Source of the DNA: JACMQX01 sp044225675
GTDB lineage: Bacteria > Pseudomonadota > Gammaproteobacteria > Burkholderiales > Burkholderiaceae_C
DNA length: 64,000 nucleotides
Direction: 5' to 3'
Assembly: GCA_044225675.1 (NCBI GenBank)
Contig: JBGAIH010000026.1
Span: 1-64,000 of the forward strand
Numbering within the stretch: the stretch's first letter is position 1; each line of letters opens with the position of its first letter. This document shows, one piece after another, positions 38,260 through 49,653 of the stretch. The notes under the pieces were generated by a model. The model had not been told where the DNA came from and ran no database searches. It saw nothing but the letters and a program-made list of their open reading frames with translations. The translations under genes and the position numbers were made by a program.

Positions 38260-38481
38260 ATGGCCTCTGCCCGAACCCTGTCCCGCATCGAAACCCTTGC
38301 CTGGGTGCTGATCTATGGCGGCATCCTGGTGGTCATCGGCAGCCTCGTCGCGGGGCAGGCCGGCCTGCAGCCGGGGCCACTGCCGATGCTGCTGGGTCTG
38401 GTGGCCGTGTTCGGCGGCGCCGTGGCCATCTGGATCCGTTCGCGTCTCAAGGACGACAGCGAGCCAGCGCCGCGCAACTGA
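38260..38481 (+). CDS. Small two-helix membrane protein, unknown function
   Basis: The 73-residue protein has two hydrophobic helices (about residues 14-32 and 42-59) joined by a short Pro/Gly turn and ends in a charged tail. I do not recognise a named family. The frame has the codon bias of its neighbours, but the ATG has no strong ribosome site. It lies between the long acyl-CoA dehydrogenase and an SDR gene. Small proteins of this type (hypothetical DUF-like) are common in Burkholderiales. Confidence 0.6.
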   Translation: MASARTLSRIETLAWVLIYGGILVVIGSLVAGQAGLQPGPLPMLLGLVAVFGGAVAIWIRSRLKDDSEPAPRN

Positions 38482-38560
38482 CAATTCCCGGCCAGGGCCG
38501 CCCGGCATGTCCGGTCGCGGCCCGGGCCTTCGCCCCCCAGCCCCTACAAGGAACCGATCG

Positions 38561-39352
<792 letters not shown>

Positions 39353-39354
39353 GC

Positions 39355-39792
39355 ATGTCGTCCGAATCCTTCGGCCTGCACATCCCGTTCGTGGCCCATC
39401 TGGGCTTCGAGCTGGTGGAGTTCGCGGGCGGCCTCTCGGCCGTCCGCTTCCCGACGCGGCCGGAGCATCTCAATACCTTTGGCGTGACGCACGGCGGCGC
39501 CGTCATGACGCTGATGGACGTCACCATGGCGGCGGCCGCGCGCAGCGTCCAGCCCGATCTCGGGGTGGTGACCATCGAGATGAAGACCCAGTTCATGCGC
39601 CCGGCCAAGGGCCCGCTGACCGGCAAGGGCCGCCTCATGCACCGCACGGCGACGCTGGCGTTCACCGAGGCGACCATCCTCGACGCTGCAGGTCAGGCCT
39701 GCGCCCATGCCACGGGCACCTTCAAGTACGTCAGGCGCCTGGCGACCGGGCCGCGAAGCGCGAGCGGCATGACGCCGATCTCGACCGACTGA
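39355..39792 (+). CDS. PaaI-type hotdog thioesterase
   Basis: This is a 145-residue hotdog-fold protein with NTFGVTHGGAVMTLMDVTMA and VTIEMKTQFMRPAKGPL. It is a second thioesterase in this region, distinct in sequence from the one at 35826. Its start lies two bases after the SDR stop, so translation is probably coupled. The substrate is unknown, presumably a short or medium acyl-CoA. Confidence 0.9.
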   Translation: MSSESFGLHIPFVAHLGFELVEFAGGLSAVRFPTRPEHLNTFGVTHGGAVMTLMDVTMAAAARSVQPDLGVVTIEMKTQFMRPAKGPLTGKGRLMHRTATLAFTEATILDAAGQACAHATGTFKYVRRLATGPRSASGMTPISTD

Positions 39793-39867
39793 GCACGCCA
39801 CCAAGCCCCTTCAAAACCGCAACCCCTTCATCCGGCCGCATCGCGGCCCCTCATCCAGGAGACCTTC

Positions 39868-40884
39868 ATGCCGCAGAACAAGCAGATCCATCTCGACAAC
39901 CGCCCCCGTGGCGAAGCCAGCGCCTCGAACTTCAAGCTGGTCGTGGCCGAGACGCCGGCTCTGGCCGACGGCCAGGTGCTGGTGCGCCACCACTACCTGA
40001 GCCTGGACCCGTACATGCGGGGCCGCATGAACGACGCCAAGAGTTACGCCCAGCCGCAGCCCCTGGGCCAGACCATGGGGGGCGGCACGGTCGGCGAGGT
40101 GGTGGAGTCGCGCCATCCCAAGTTCGCGGCCGGTGACAAGGTCGTGGGCATGGGAGGCTGGCAGGAGTACTCGGTGGTGGACGCCGGCCAGCCCGGCAGC
40201 CTGCGCAAGGTGGACACCGCCCACGTGCCGCTGAGCGCCTACCTCGGCGCCGTGGGCATGCCCGGCGTCACGGCCTGGTACGGCCTGATGAAGATCTGCG
40301 AGCCCAAGGCGGGCGAGACGGTGCTCGTGAGCGCTGCCAGCGGCGCCGTCGGCAGCGTGGTCGGCCAGCTGGCCAAGGCACGCGGCTGCCGCGCGGTCGG
40401 GATCGCGGGCGGCAAGGAGAAATGCGACTACGTGGTGCGCGAGCTCGGCTTCGACGCCTCCATCGACTACAAGCAGCATGCCGATGCGAAGTCGCTGTAC
40501 GCGGCGCTCAAGGAGGCCACGCCCGACGGCGTCGACGGCCTGTTCGAAAACGTTGGCGGCATCGGCATGGACGCGGCCCTGGCCCGCATGAATGCCTTTG
40601 GCCGGATCGCACTGTGCGGCATGATCGCCGGCTATGACGGCCAGCCCGTTCCGATCACCCAGCCGCAGTTGCTGCTGCAAAGCCGCCTCAGGCTCCAGGG
40701 CTTCATCGTGAGCGAGCACATGGAGCACTGGCCGGCGGCGCTGCAGGAACTCGGCACGCTCGTGGCAACGGGCAAGCTCAAGTTCCGCGAGTCGGTGGCC
40801 GAGGGCATCGAGTCGGCGCCTGAGGCCTTCCTGGGCCTGCTCAAGGGCCGCAACTTCGGCAAGCAGCTGGTCAAGCTGATCTGA
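39868..40884 (+). CDS. NADP-dependent oxidoreductase, MDR/CurA-like enone reductase
   Basis: The 338-residue zinc-independent medium-chain reductase belongs to the leukotriene B4 12-hydroxydehydrogenase/CurA group. Landmarks are YLSLDPYMRGRM, GQTMGGGTVGEV, SAASGAVGSVVGQLAK (cofactor loop) and GMIAGYDG. Members reduce the double bond of enones and enals. The ribosome site is AGGAGA. It precedes an acyl-CoA dehydrogenase gene and may clear reactive intermediates. Confidence 0.92.
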   Translation: MPQNKQIHLDNRPRGEASASNFKLVVAETPALADGQVLVRHHYLSLDPYMRGRMNDAKSYAQPQPLGQTMGGGTVGEVVESRHPKFAAGDKVVGMGGWQEYSVVDAGQPGSLRKVDTAHVPLSAYLGAVGMPGVTAWYGLMKICEPKAGETVLVSAASGAVGSVVGQLAKARGCRAVGIAGGKEKCDYVVRELGFDASIDYKQHADAKSLYAALKEATPDGVDGLFENVGGIGMDAALARMNAFGRIALCGMIAGYDGQPVPITQPQLLLQSRLRLQGFIVSEHMEHWPAALQELGTLVATGKLKFRESVAEGIESAPEAFLGLLKGRNFGKQLVKLI

Positions 40885-40912
40885 CGGTTGCACCCCGCGC
40901 AACGGAGGCACC

Positions 40913-42556
40913 ATGAGTACCACGCATGAGGTCTTCAACCAGCCGCTGCCGCTGGTCGACTATGACCTGTTCGGCAGCAACCAGGCCCTGCGCGACGCGC
41001 TGCGCCTGCATGCGCCGGAGGCAGACCTGTCGCCGCTCGCCACTCTGGGCGCTGCGCTGGGCACCGAGGCGATGCAGACGCATGCGCGGCTCGCCAACGT
41101 GCACACGCCGCAGCTGCGCAGCCATGACCGCTTCGGCCGGCGGGTGGACCAGGTGGAGTTCCACCCGAGCTACCACGCGCTCATGGAAGCAGCGGTCGGC
41201 GCGGGACTCCATGGCACGCCCTGGCAGGCAGGCGCCAACGCGCACCTGCTGCGCGCGGCCGGCTTCATGCTGTTCACCGAGCTGGAGCCGTCCATCCTGT
41301 GCCCGATCTCGATGAGCTATGCGGTCACGCCGGCGCTGCAGGGCAACCCGGCCGTCGCGCGCGACTGGACGCCGCTGCTGGCCAGCCGTGCCTATGACCC
41401 GCGCATGGGCGTGTTCAGCGGCAAGGCGGGCGTGACCATGGGCATGGGCATGACCGAGAAGCAGGGCGGCTCCGACGTGCGGGCCAACACCACGCAGGCC
41501 GCGCCCGACGGCGAGGACGGCTGGGGCCGGCGTTTCCGGCTCACCGGCCACAAGTGGTTCTTCTCGGCGCCGATGTGCGACGCCTTTCTGGTGCTGGCCC
41601 AGGCGCCCGCCGGGCTGAGCTGCTTCTTCCTGCCCCGGGTGCTGCCGGACGGGACGGTCAACGGCCTGCAGATCCAGCGCCTCAAGGACAAGCTCGGCAA
41701 CAAGGCCAATGCCAGCTCCGAAGTCGAGTTCCACGGCGCAGCCGCCTGGCTGGTGGGCGAGGAGGGGCGCGGCGTGCCGCAGATCCTCGAGATGGGCGTG
41801 ATGACGCGCCTCGATTGCGCGCTCGGCACGAGCGGGCTGATGCGGCAGGCGCTGGCCCTGGCGCTCAACCATGCGGCGCAGCGCAGCGCCTTCGGCAAGC
41901 CGCTCATCAGCCAGCCGCTGATGCGCAACGTGCTGGCCGACCTCGCGCTGGAAAGCGAGGCCGCCACCGCGCTGGCGCTGCGCCTGGCCCATGCCTTCGA
42001 CGATCCGGCGAGCGAGCATGAGGCGGTGATGCGACGGCTGCTCACGCCGGTGGCCAAGTACTGGATCTGCAAGCGCGGCAGCCATTTCGCACAGGAGGCG
42101 ATGGAGTGCCTGGGCGGCAATGGCTACGTGGAAGAGGGCGGCGAAGGCATCATGGCCCGCGTCTACCGCGAGATGCCGCTCAACTCCATCTGGGAAGGCG
42201 CCGGCAACATCATGGCGCTCGACCTGCTGCGCGCACTGCGCAAGGCCGATGCGGCTGCCGCACTTGCGGATGAACTGGCACCGGCGCGCGGCGCCCACGC
42301 GGCACTCGACCGCCTGATCGCGGCGCTGCCCGCGCGCGTGGAAGAGATGGCCACCGAAGTGGAAGCCCGCCGCCTCGCGCAGGACGTGGCGCTGGCCGTG
42401 CAGGCCACGCTGCTGTTCCAGAGCGCGCCGACCGCCTCCTTCGCCGCCTTCTGCGACTCGCGCATCGCCGGCAACTGGGGACAGGCCTTCGGCACCCTGG
42501 GCGCCGCCACCGATTTCGACACCCTCATCGGGCGCGCCACGCCCACCCACGCCTGA
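40913..42556 (+). CDS. AidB-like acyl-CoA dehydrogenase
   Basis: The 547-residue protein has the acyl-CoA dehydrogenase core plus the N-terminal extension seen in E. coli AidB (PLVDYDLFGSNQALRD). Motifs are MGMTEKQGGSDVRANTT, LTGHKWFFSAPMCDAFLVL, MEVLGG-type MECLGGNGYVEEGG and SIWEGAGNIMALDLLRA. AidB responds to alkylation stress and binds DNA in E. coli; here context favours acyl-CoA metabolism, with an alkyltransferase gene (ogt) 2 kb downstream as a weak hint of the other role. Confidence 0.9.
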   Translation: MSTTHEVFNQPLPLVDYDLFGSNQALRDALRLHAPEADLSPLATLGAALGTEAMQTHARLANVHTPQLRSHDRFGRRVDQVEFHPSYHALMEAAVGAGLHGTPWQAGANAHLLRAAGFMLFTELEPSILCPISMSYAVTPALQGNPAVARDWTPLLASRAYDPRMGVFSGKAGVTMGMGMTEKQGGSDVRANTTQAAPDGEDGWGRRFRLTGHKWFFSAPMCDAFLVLAQAPAGLSCFFLPRVLPDGTVNGLQIQRLKDKLGNKANASSEVEFHGAAAWLVGEEGRGVPQILEMGVMTRLDCALGTSGLMRQALALALNHAAQRSAFGKPLISQPLMRNVLADLALESEAATALALRLAHAFDDPASEHEAVMRRLLTPVAKYWICKRGSHFAQEAMECLGGNGYVEEGGEGIMARVYREMPLNSIWEGAGNIMALDLLRALRKADAAAALADELAPARGAHAALDRLIAALPARVEEMATEVEARRLAQDVALAVQATLLFQSAPTASFAAFCDSRIAGNWGQAFGTLGAATDFDTLIGRATPTHA

Positions 42557-42570
42557 CAACGGAGACACCC

Positions 42571-43524
42571 ATGGCAGACATCATCCTCCACCATTACCCC
42601 AACTCCCCGTTCTCCGAGAAGGTCCGCCTGATCCTCGGCCACAAGAAGCTGGCCTGGCAGTCGGTGATCATCCCGGCGATCATGCCCAAGCCCGACGTGG
42701 TGGCACTGACCGGCGGCTACCGGCGCACGCCCTTCATGCAGATCGGCGCCGACATCTTCTGCGACACCGCGCTGATCTGCGACGTGCTGGAGCATCTGCA
42801 GCCAGAGCCGCCGCTCTACCCCGAGCCCGGCAAGGGTCTGGCCCGCACGGTCGCGCAGTGGGCCGACGGCACGCTGTTCTGGGCCGCGATGGCCTACAGC
42901 CTGCAGCCCAAGGGCCTGGCGCAGATGTTCGCGGGCGCGCCGCCCGAGGCCGGCAAGGCCTTCGGCGAAGACCGCAAGGCCATGAGCGTGAACATGACGC
43001 GCCATCGCCCGGCCGACGCCACCCCGGCCTACAAGTCCTACCTGCGGCGCCTGTCGGACATGCTGGACAGCCATGACTTTCTGCTGGGCAGCGCGCCCTG
43101 CGTGGCCGACTTTGCCGCCTACCATCCGCTGTGGTTCACCCGCGTGCGCACCCCGGCGATGGCCGAGGTGCTCAACGCCACGCCCGCCGTGCTGGACTGG
43201 ATGGACCGCATGGCCGCCATCGGCCATGGCAGCTTCGACAAGCTCAAGTCGGAGCAGGCCATCGAGATCGCGCGCTCTTCGCAGCCCGCCGCGCCGGGCC
43301 AGGGCCTGCTGACCGACAGCACCTTCCAGGACGAGCACGGCATCGCGCTGGGCACGCGCGTGACCATCGGCGCCGAGAGCTTCGGCCCCGAGCTGACCGA
43401 AGGCGAACTGGTCGCTGCAACGCGCACGCACTACACGCTGCGCCGGACCGACGATCGCGCAGGCACGCTGCATGTGCACTTCCCGCGCATCGGCTTTGCG
43501 CTGCGCAAGGCGGAAGGCGCCTGA
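42571..43524 (+). CDS. Glutathione S-transferase family protein
   Basis: This 317-residue protein has an N-terminal thioredoxin-like domain (LHHYPNSPFSEKVRLILGHK, with Ser rather than Cys at the active site) and an all-helical C-terminal domain (DMLDSHDFLLGSAPCVADFAA region). An unusual tail of about 90 residues follows, with a beta-rich pattern. The tail is absent from ordinary GSTs of about 210 residues. The gene lies 14 bases after the AidB-like gene on the same strand. The substrate is unknown. Confidence 0.85.
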   Translation: MADIILHHYPNSPFSEKVRLILGHKKLAWQSVIIPAIMPKPDVVALTGGYRRTPFMQIGADIFCDTALICDVLEHLQPEPPLYPEPGKGLARTVAQWADGTLFWAAMAYSLQPKGLAQMFAGAPPEAGKAFGEDRKAMSVNMTRHRPADATPAYKSYLRRLSDMLDSHDFLLGSAPCVADFAAYHPLWFTRVRTPAMAEVLNATPAVLDWMDRMAAIGHGSFDKLKSEQAIEIARSSQPAAPGQGLLTDSTFQDEHGIALGTRVTIGAESFGPELTEGELVAATRTHYTLRRTDDRAGTLHVHFPRIGFALRKAEGA

Positions 43525-43565
43525 GCCGCGCCACTGCACCTCTGGAACACGAAGGAACGAACGAC

Positions 43566-44477
43566 ATGATCACGGATTTCAAGGGCAAGACGGCCGTATT
43601 GACCGGTGCCGGTTCCGGCTTCGGCCTCGAATGCGCCCGCATCGGCGCGGCACGCGGCATGAACCTGGTGCTGGTGGACGTGCAGCAGGATGCACTCGAC
43701 CGGGCTGAGGCCGAGATGAAGGCGACCGGCGCGCAGGTGCTGGCACGCCGGGTCGACGTCTCCAGCGCCAGCCAGATGGAAGCGCTGGCCGCTGCCGTCA
43801 AGGAACGCTTCGGCGCGCCGCACTTCGTCTTCAACAACGCGGGCGTCGGTGCCGGCGGCCTGATCTGGGAGAACTCGGTCAAGGACTGGGAATGGGTGCT
43901 GGGCGTCAACGTCTGGGGCGTGATCCACGGCGTGCGGCTGTTCGTGCCGATGATGCTGGAGGCTGCGGCGGCCGATCCGTCCTGGCGCGGCCACGTGGTC
44001 AACACGGCCAGCATGGCCGGTCTGCTGGCGCCGCCCAACATGGGCATCTACAACGTGAGCAAGCATGCCGTCGTGAGCCTCACCGAGACGCTGTATCAGG
44101 ATCTCGTTCTCGTGAGCGACCAGGTCAGCGCCTCGGTGCTGTGCCCGTTCTTCGTGCCCACGGGCATCAGCCAGAGCCACCGCAACCGCCCGGCCGAGAT
44201 GGCCGACGCGGGTGCCAGGCCGACGAAGAGCCAGCTGATCGGCCAGGCCATGAGCGACAAGGCCGTGGGTTCGGGCAAGATCACCGCCGCCGACGTGGCG
44301 ACCAAGGTGTTCGACGCGATCCGCGACAACCAGTTCTACATCTACAGCCACCCCAAGGCCATTGGCTCGGTCCAGACCCGCCTGGAAGACGTGCTGCAGG
44401 CGCGCAACCCGACCGATCCGTTCAAGGACAAGCCCGAGATCGGCGCCCAGCTCAAGGCGGCGCTGCGGGCGGCCTGA
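43566..44477 (+). CDS. Short-chain dehydrogenase/reductase
   Basis: The 303-residue SDR has TGAGSGFGLECARIG as cofactor loop, an Asp after strand two (LVDVQQD) favouring NAD, FNNAGVGAGG, the catalytic Ser in NTASMAG and YNVSKHAV. The C-terminal 50 residues (IYSHPKAIGSVQTRLEDV) are longer than the minimal fold. It follows the GST gene by 41 bases, with a GAAGGAA site. Confidence 0.92.
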   Translation: MITDFKGKTAVLTGAGSGFGLECARIGAARGMNLVLVDVQQDALDRAEAEMKATGAQVLARRVDVSSASQMEALAAAVKERFGAPHFVFNNAGVGAGGLIWENSVKDWEWVLGVNVWGVIHGVRLFVPMMLEAAAADPSWRGHVVNTASMAGLLAPPNMGIYNVSKHAVVSLTETLYQDLVLVSDQVSASVLCPFFVPTGISQSHRNRPAEMADAGARPTKSQLIGQAMSDKAVGSGKITAADVATKVFDAIRDNQFYIYSHPKAIGSVQTRLEDVLQARNPTDPFKDKPEIGAQLKAALRAA

Positions 44478-44491
44478 CCGCTCAAGGAACC

Positions 44492-45049
44492 ATGACCGCT
44501 GAAGGCTTCGCGCTGTTCGAGACGGTGCTCGGGCACTGCGGCATCGCCTGGGGTGCCCGGCTCATCGTGGCCGTGCAGTTGCCCGAGGACGACGAGGCCG
44601 CAAGCCGAGCCCGCATGCAGCGGCGCCTGCCGGGCGTGCCCGAAGTGCCGGCGCCGGCGTGGGTCGCGGCCATCGCGCAGCGCATCCGCGCGCTGCTGGC
44701 AGGGGCCTCCGACGACCTGCTCGACGTGCCGCTGGACATGGCGTCGGTGCCGCCGTTCCATCAGCGCGTCTATGCCCTGGCCCGTCGCATCCCGCCCGGT
44801 CGCATGCGGACCTACGGAGAGCTCGCCGCCGAACTCGGCGAGCCCGGCGCTGCGCGCGCCGTGGGCCAGGCGCTGGGCCACAACCCGTTCGCGCCCATCG
44901 TGCCCTGCCATCGCATTCTGGCGGCCGGCGGCCGCACGGGCGGCTTCTCGGCCCATGGCGGCGCCGGCACCAAGATGAAGATGCTGGAGGCCGAGGGCGC
45001 ATTCGCCCCCGAGTCGCTGGCCCTTTTCAGCAGCCCGGGCCGGGCTTGA
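44492..45049 (+). CDS. ogt: Methylated-DNA-protein-cysteine methyltransferase (Ogt type)
   Basis: It repairs O6-alkylguanine by transferring the alkyl group to its own cysteine (C139 in IVPCHRIL). The helix-turn-helix segment RTYGELAAELGEPGAARAVGQAL and the NPFAPIV loop are typical. The protein is 185 residues. Its N-terminal domain is divergent from E. coli Ogt. The gene starts 14 bases after an SDR gene. Its TGA stop abuts the opposing DUF2917 gene, forming the palindrome TGATCA. Confidence 0.93.
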   Translation: MTAEGFALFETVLGHCGIAWGARLIVAVQLPEDDEAASRARMQRRLPGVPEVPAPAWVAAIAQRIRALLAGASDDLLDVPLDMASVPPFHQRVYALARRIPPGRMRTYGELAAELGEPGAARAVGQALGHNPFAPIVPCHRILAAGGRTGGFSAHGGAGTKMKMLEAEGAFAPESLALFSSPGRA

Positions 45050-45373
45050 TCAGGCGGGGCGCAGCGCCGGCAGGGACGCCGCGCGGCCTGCGAGGCCTGC
45101 CGCACGGGACGACTCCATGCGCAGGACGGACGCCGTCGTGGCCGCCGGGCTCAGCCGCAGCGACGAGGCCTCCAGCGCATAGATGAGGGCACGCCGGTGA
45201 TCAGTGGTCGAGAAGCTGTCGCCGGCGTCGAGGATGATGTCGCGCGGATCGTCGTCGAGCGTCAGCCACAGGCTGCCTTGCAGGCAGGCGATCTGGACAT
45301 CGGCGGCATCGGGAAGGCTGAACAGGGCCTTGTGGGCCAGGCTCAGTTCCAGCTCGTTGGGGTTATTGCTCAT
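45050..45373 (-). CDS. DUF2917 family protein
   Basis: The 107-residue protein has the DUF2917 core: LQGSLWLTLDDDPRDIILDAGDSF followed by a short beta-rich stretch and a Ala/Arg-rich tail. Function is unknown; the fold is predicted to be cupin-like. I use the ATG at 45373, preceded by AAAGGG; an ATG 21 bases earlier is possible. It is divergent from a LysR regulator, with a consensus promoter and LysR box between them, so it is the likely target of that regulator. Confidence 0.82.
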   Translation of the reverse strand: MSNNPNELELSLAHKALFSLPDAADVQIACLQGSLWLTLDDDPRDIILDAGDSFSTTDHRRALIYALEASSLRLSPAATTASVLRMESSRAAGLAGRAASLPALRPA

Positions 45374-45404
45374 GGGAAACCCTTTCGCATTCATGGTGCG
45401 GATG

Positions 45405-45433
45405 AATATACTGAGCCGCCCCAGAGGCATCAA
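45405..45433 (-). promoter_or_regulatory. Sigma-70 promoter of the DUF2917 gene
   Basis: On the minus strand, TTGATG, 17 bases, then TATATT. Both boxes are good matches and the spacing is ideal. The predicted transcription start is near 45398, about 25 bases before the chosen ATG. Confidence 0.65.
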
Positions 45434-45451
45434 ACGGTGATTTGGAATACG

Positions 45452-45474
45452 TTGCATGCATCCACGGAATGCAA
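45452..45474. promoter_or_regulatory. LysR-type operator (TTGCAT-N11-ATGCAA)
   Basis: Exact six-base inverted arms separated by 11 bases, with the T-N11-A core that LysR proteins recognise. Its centre is about 65 bases upstream of the predicted DUF2917 transcription start, the classical activator position for this family. Confidence 0.75.
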
Positions 45475-45602
45475 AATCGACTGCCGGCCGGGGCCGGCCG
45501 ACGCGGGTGCAGGCTGATGTTCCGGCCGGCGCCGCATCAGGCCATGGCGCCGCGCTCGCCCCGGGGCGGCAGGCGATCAGCGCGTCTGACGCCGCGTCGC
45601 CC

Positions 45603-46610
45603 ATGCCCGCTGCGCCCCCGGGCGGTTACCCCCGCGCCAGCCTGCCCCGTCTCGAATTGCTGCGCAGCTTCGAGGCGGCGGCGCGCACCCTGAGCTTCAC
45701 CCAGGCGGCGGGCGAGCTGTTTCTCACGCAGTCGGCTGTCAGCCGGCAGATCCAGCAGCTCGAGGCCGACCTGGGCGTCGCGCTGTTCGAGCGGCGCCAC
45801 CGCGCCCTGGCGCTGACCGACGCGGGCCGGATCATGCACCGGACCATCGGCGATTGCCTGGAGCGGCTGCGCGACGCCACGGCCAGCGTGCGGGCGATCG
45901 CGGCGCCGCAGCACGTGGCGATCACCACCACGCCCGGCTTCGCCTCGCTGTGGCTGATTCCCCGGCTCACGCGGTTCACCGCCGACCATCCGGAGGTCGA
46001 CGTGCGGATCTCGGCCACGCTCGACGTGCTGGACATGGAGCGGCACGGGATCGACGTGTCGGTGCGGCTGCGGCTGATCGAGGGCGCGCAGGGCCGCCTG
46101 CTGTTCGAGGAGACCATTCTTCCTGTGTGCTCGCCGCAACTGCTCGCGCCACCGGCGCCGCCGCTGCGCACGCCCGGCGACCTGGTTCACCACACGCTGC
46201 TGACCACCGATACGCCGCCCGGCATGCCGCACGACACCTCGCTCACGATCGACTGGAAGCCCTGGTTCAAGGCGGGAGGCTTGCCCGACATGCGCATGAA
46301 GAACACGTTGCGCTTCTCCCAGTATTCGGATGCGGTTGCTGCCGCCGTGGCGGGGCAGGGCGTGGTGATCGGCCGGCTGCCGCTGGTGGACGAGCTTCTG
46401 CGTGAGGGCAGGCTGGTCGCGCCCTTTTCGGGTGCGGCGTCGCGCATGGGCTATTTCGTCAGACTCTCCGAGCGTGGCGCCGCCAATTCACACGCCCGGG
46501 CTTTCGTCGACTGGCTGCTGGACCAAGGCCGCCACGTACCGGCGGCGCCCATCGTGGTCGAGGTCACACCAGCGCATCGGCCGACCGGCGACCCAGCGCC
46601 GGCCAGCTGA
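45603..46610 (+). CDS. LysR family transcriptional regulator (GcvA-like)
   Basis: The 335-residue regulator has an N-terminal winged helix (LPRLELLRSFEAAARTLSF, QAAGELFLTQSAVSRQIQQLE) and a periplasmic-binding-like effector domain (VAITTTPGFASLWLIPRL, VRISATLDVLDMERHGID). The pattern resembles GcvA-type members. The start at 45603 is uncertain because the frame stays open upstream. It is divergent from DUF2917 and probably regulates it through the T-N11-A site. Confidence 0.93.
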   Translation: MPAAPPGGYPRASLPRLELLRSFEAAARTLSFTQAAGELFLTQSAVSRQIQQLEADLGVALFERRHRALALTDAGRIMHRTIGDCLERLRDATASVRAIAAPQHVAITTTPGFASLWLIPRLTRFTADHPEVDVRISATLDVLDMERHGIDVSVRLRLIEGAQGRLLFEETILPVCSPQLLAPPAPPLRTPGDLVHHTLLTTDTPPGMPHDTSLTIDWKPWFKAGGLPDMRMKNTLRFSQYSDAVAAAVAGQGVVIGRLPLVDELLREGRLVAPFSGAASRMGYFVRLSERGAANSHARAFVDWLLDQGRHVPAAPIVVEVTPAHRPTGDPAPAS

Positions 46611-46613
46611 AGA

Positions 46614-47111
46614 TCAGACCACAGCATTCACCGCGAAGCGGTCGGTCCGCTCCACGCGGTCTTCCAGTTCGCCGATGGCGGCCGCCAGCGAATTGCCGGT
46701 CTGGTCGATCCGCAACTGCAGTTCCTGCTGGCTCTGGCGCATGCTTGCCGACAGGGTGCGGGCCAGGGCTTCTTCGCGCAGGCGGGCTTCTTCGGCCTGG
46801 GTCGCCAGCAGGGTTCGCAGCTCGGTGAAGCGTGAAGCCTCGGCCTTGTCGGCCAGCTCGCGCTGGGCTGCGATCTCGCGGCTGTAGTGACGGGCGGCCA
46901 GCAGGTTCTCGGTCTCGAGCGTGGCGGCGCTGATCAGGAAGCCGAGCACGGCGACGGTGAGCATCGCCAGCATCACGAGGCCCAGAGGCGCCTCGACGAT
47001 CCCGAAGCCCAGACTGAGCTGGTTGGGGCGCAGGAACTCGGCCCAGTTCAGGGCGACGAATCCGGCAACCAGCAGGATCGGGAGCAGCAGAAAGTACATT
47101 CGGGCGCGCAT
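46614..47111 (-). CDS. LapA-domain membrane protein with coiled-coil tail
   Basis: The 165-residue protein has two N-terminal membrane helices (about residues 5-23 and 42-63) in LapA/DUF1049 style (VALNWAEFL, LGLVMLAMLTVAVLGFL). A long charged helix follows, predicted to be a cytoplasmic coiled coil (ETENLLAARHY to about residue 150). The GGAGGT ribosome site sets the ATG at 47111. It is convergent with the LysR gene, three bases apart. LapA proteins assist lipopolysaccharide assembly, but this one may be a different member. Confidence 0.8.
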   Translation of the reverse strand: MRARMYFLLLPILLVAGFVALNWAEFLRPNQLSLGFGIVEAPLGLVMLAMLTVAVLGFLISAATLETENLLAARHYSREIAAQRELADKAEASRFTELRTLLATQAEEARLREEALARTLSASMRQSQQELQLRIDQTGNSLAAAIGELEDRVERTDRFAVNAVV

Positions 47112-47289
47112 CGGAGACCTCCGTTCGTGGAATTGAAAAGCTCGTTTCATTGTGAAACGCTGCGGGCCCGGCGTCTGTCAGCGAAGGCGCCGCATGACTG
47201 TCCGCCACCGTGCGGAAACGGCCGCGCCATGTGGCACACTGCGCCCCTCACGCACTTCTCCCGCCAGGGCGCGGGCCACAGTTTTCAGC

Positions 47290-49649
<2,360 letters not shown>

Positions 49650-49653
<4 letters not shown>

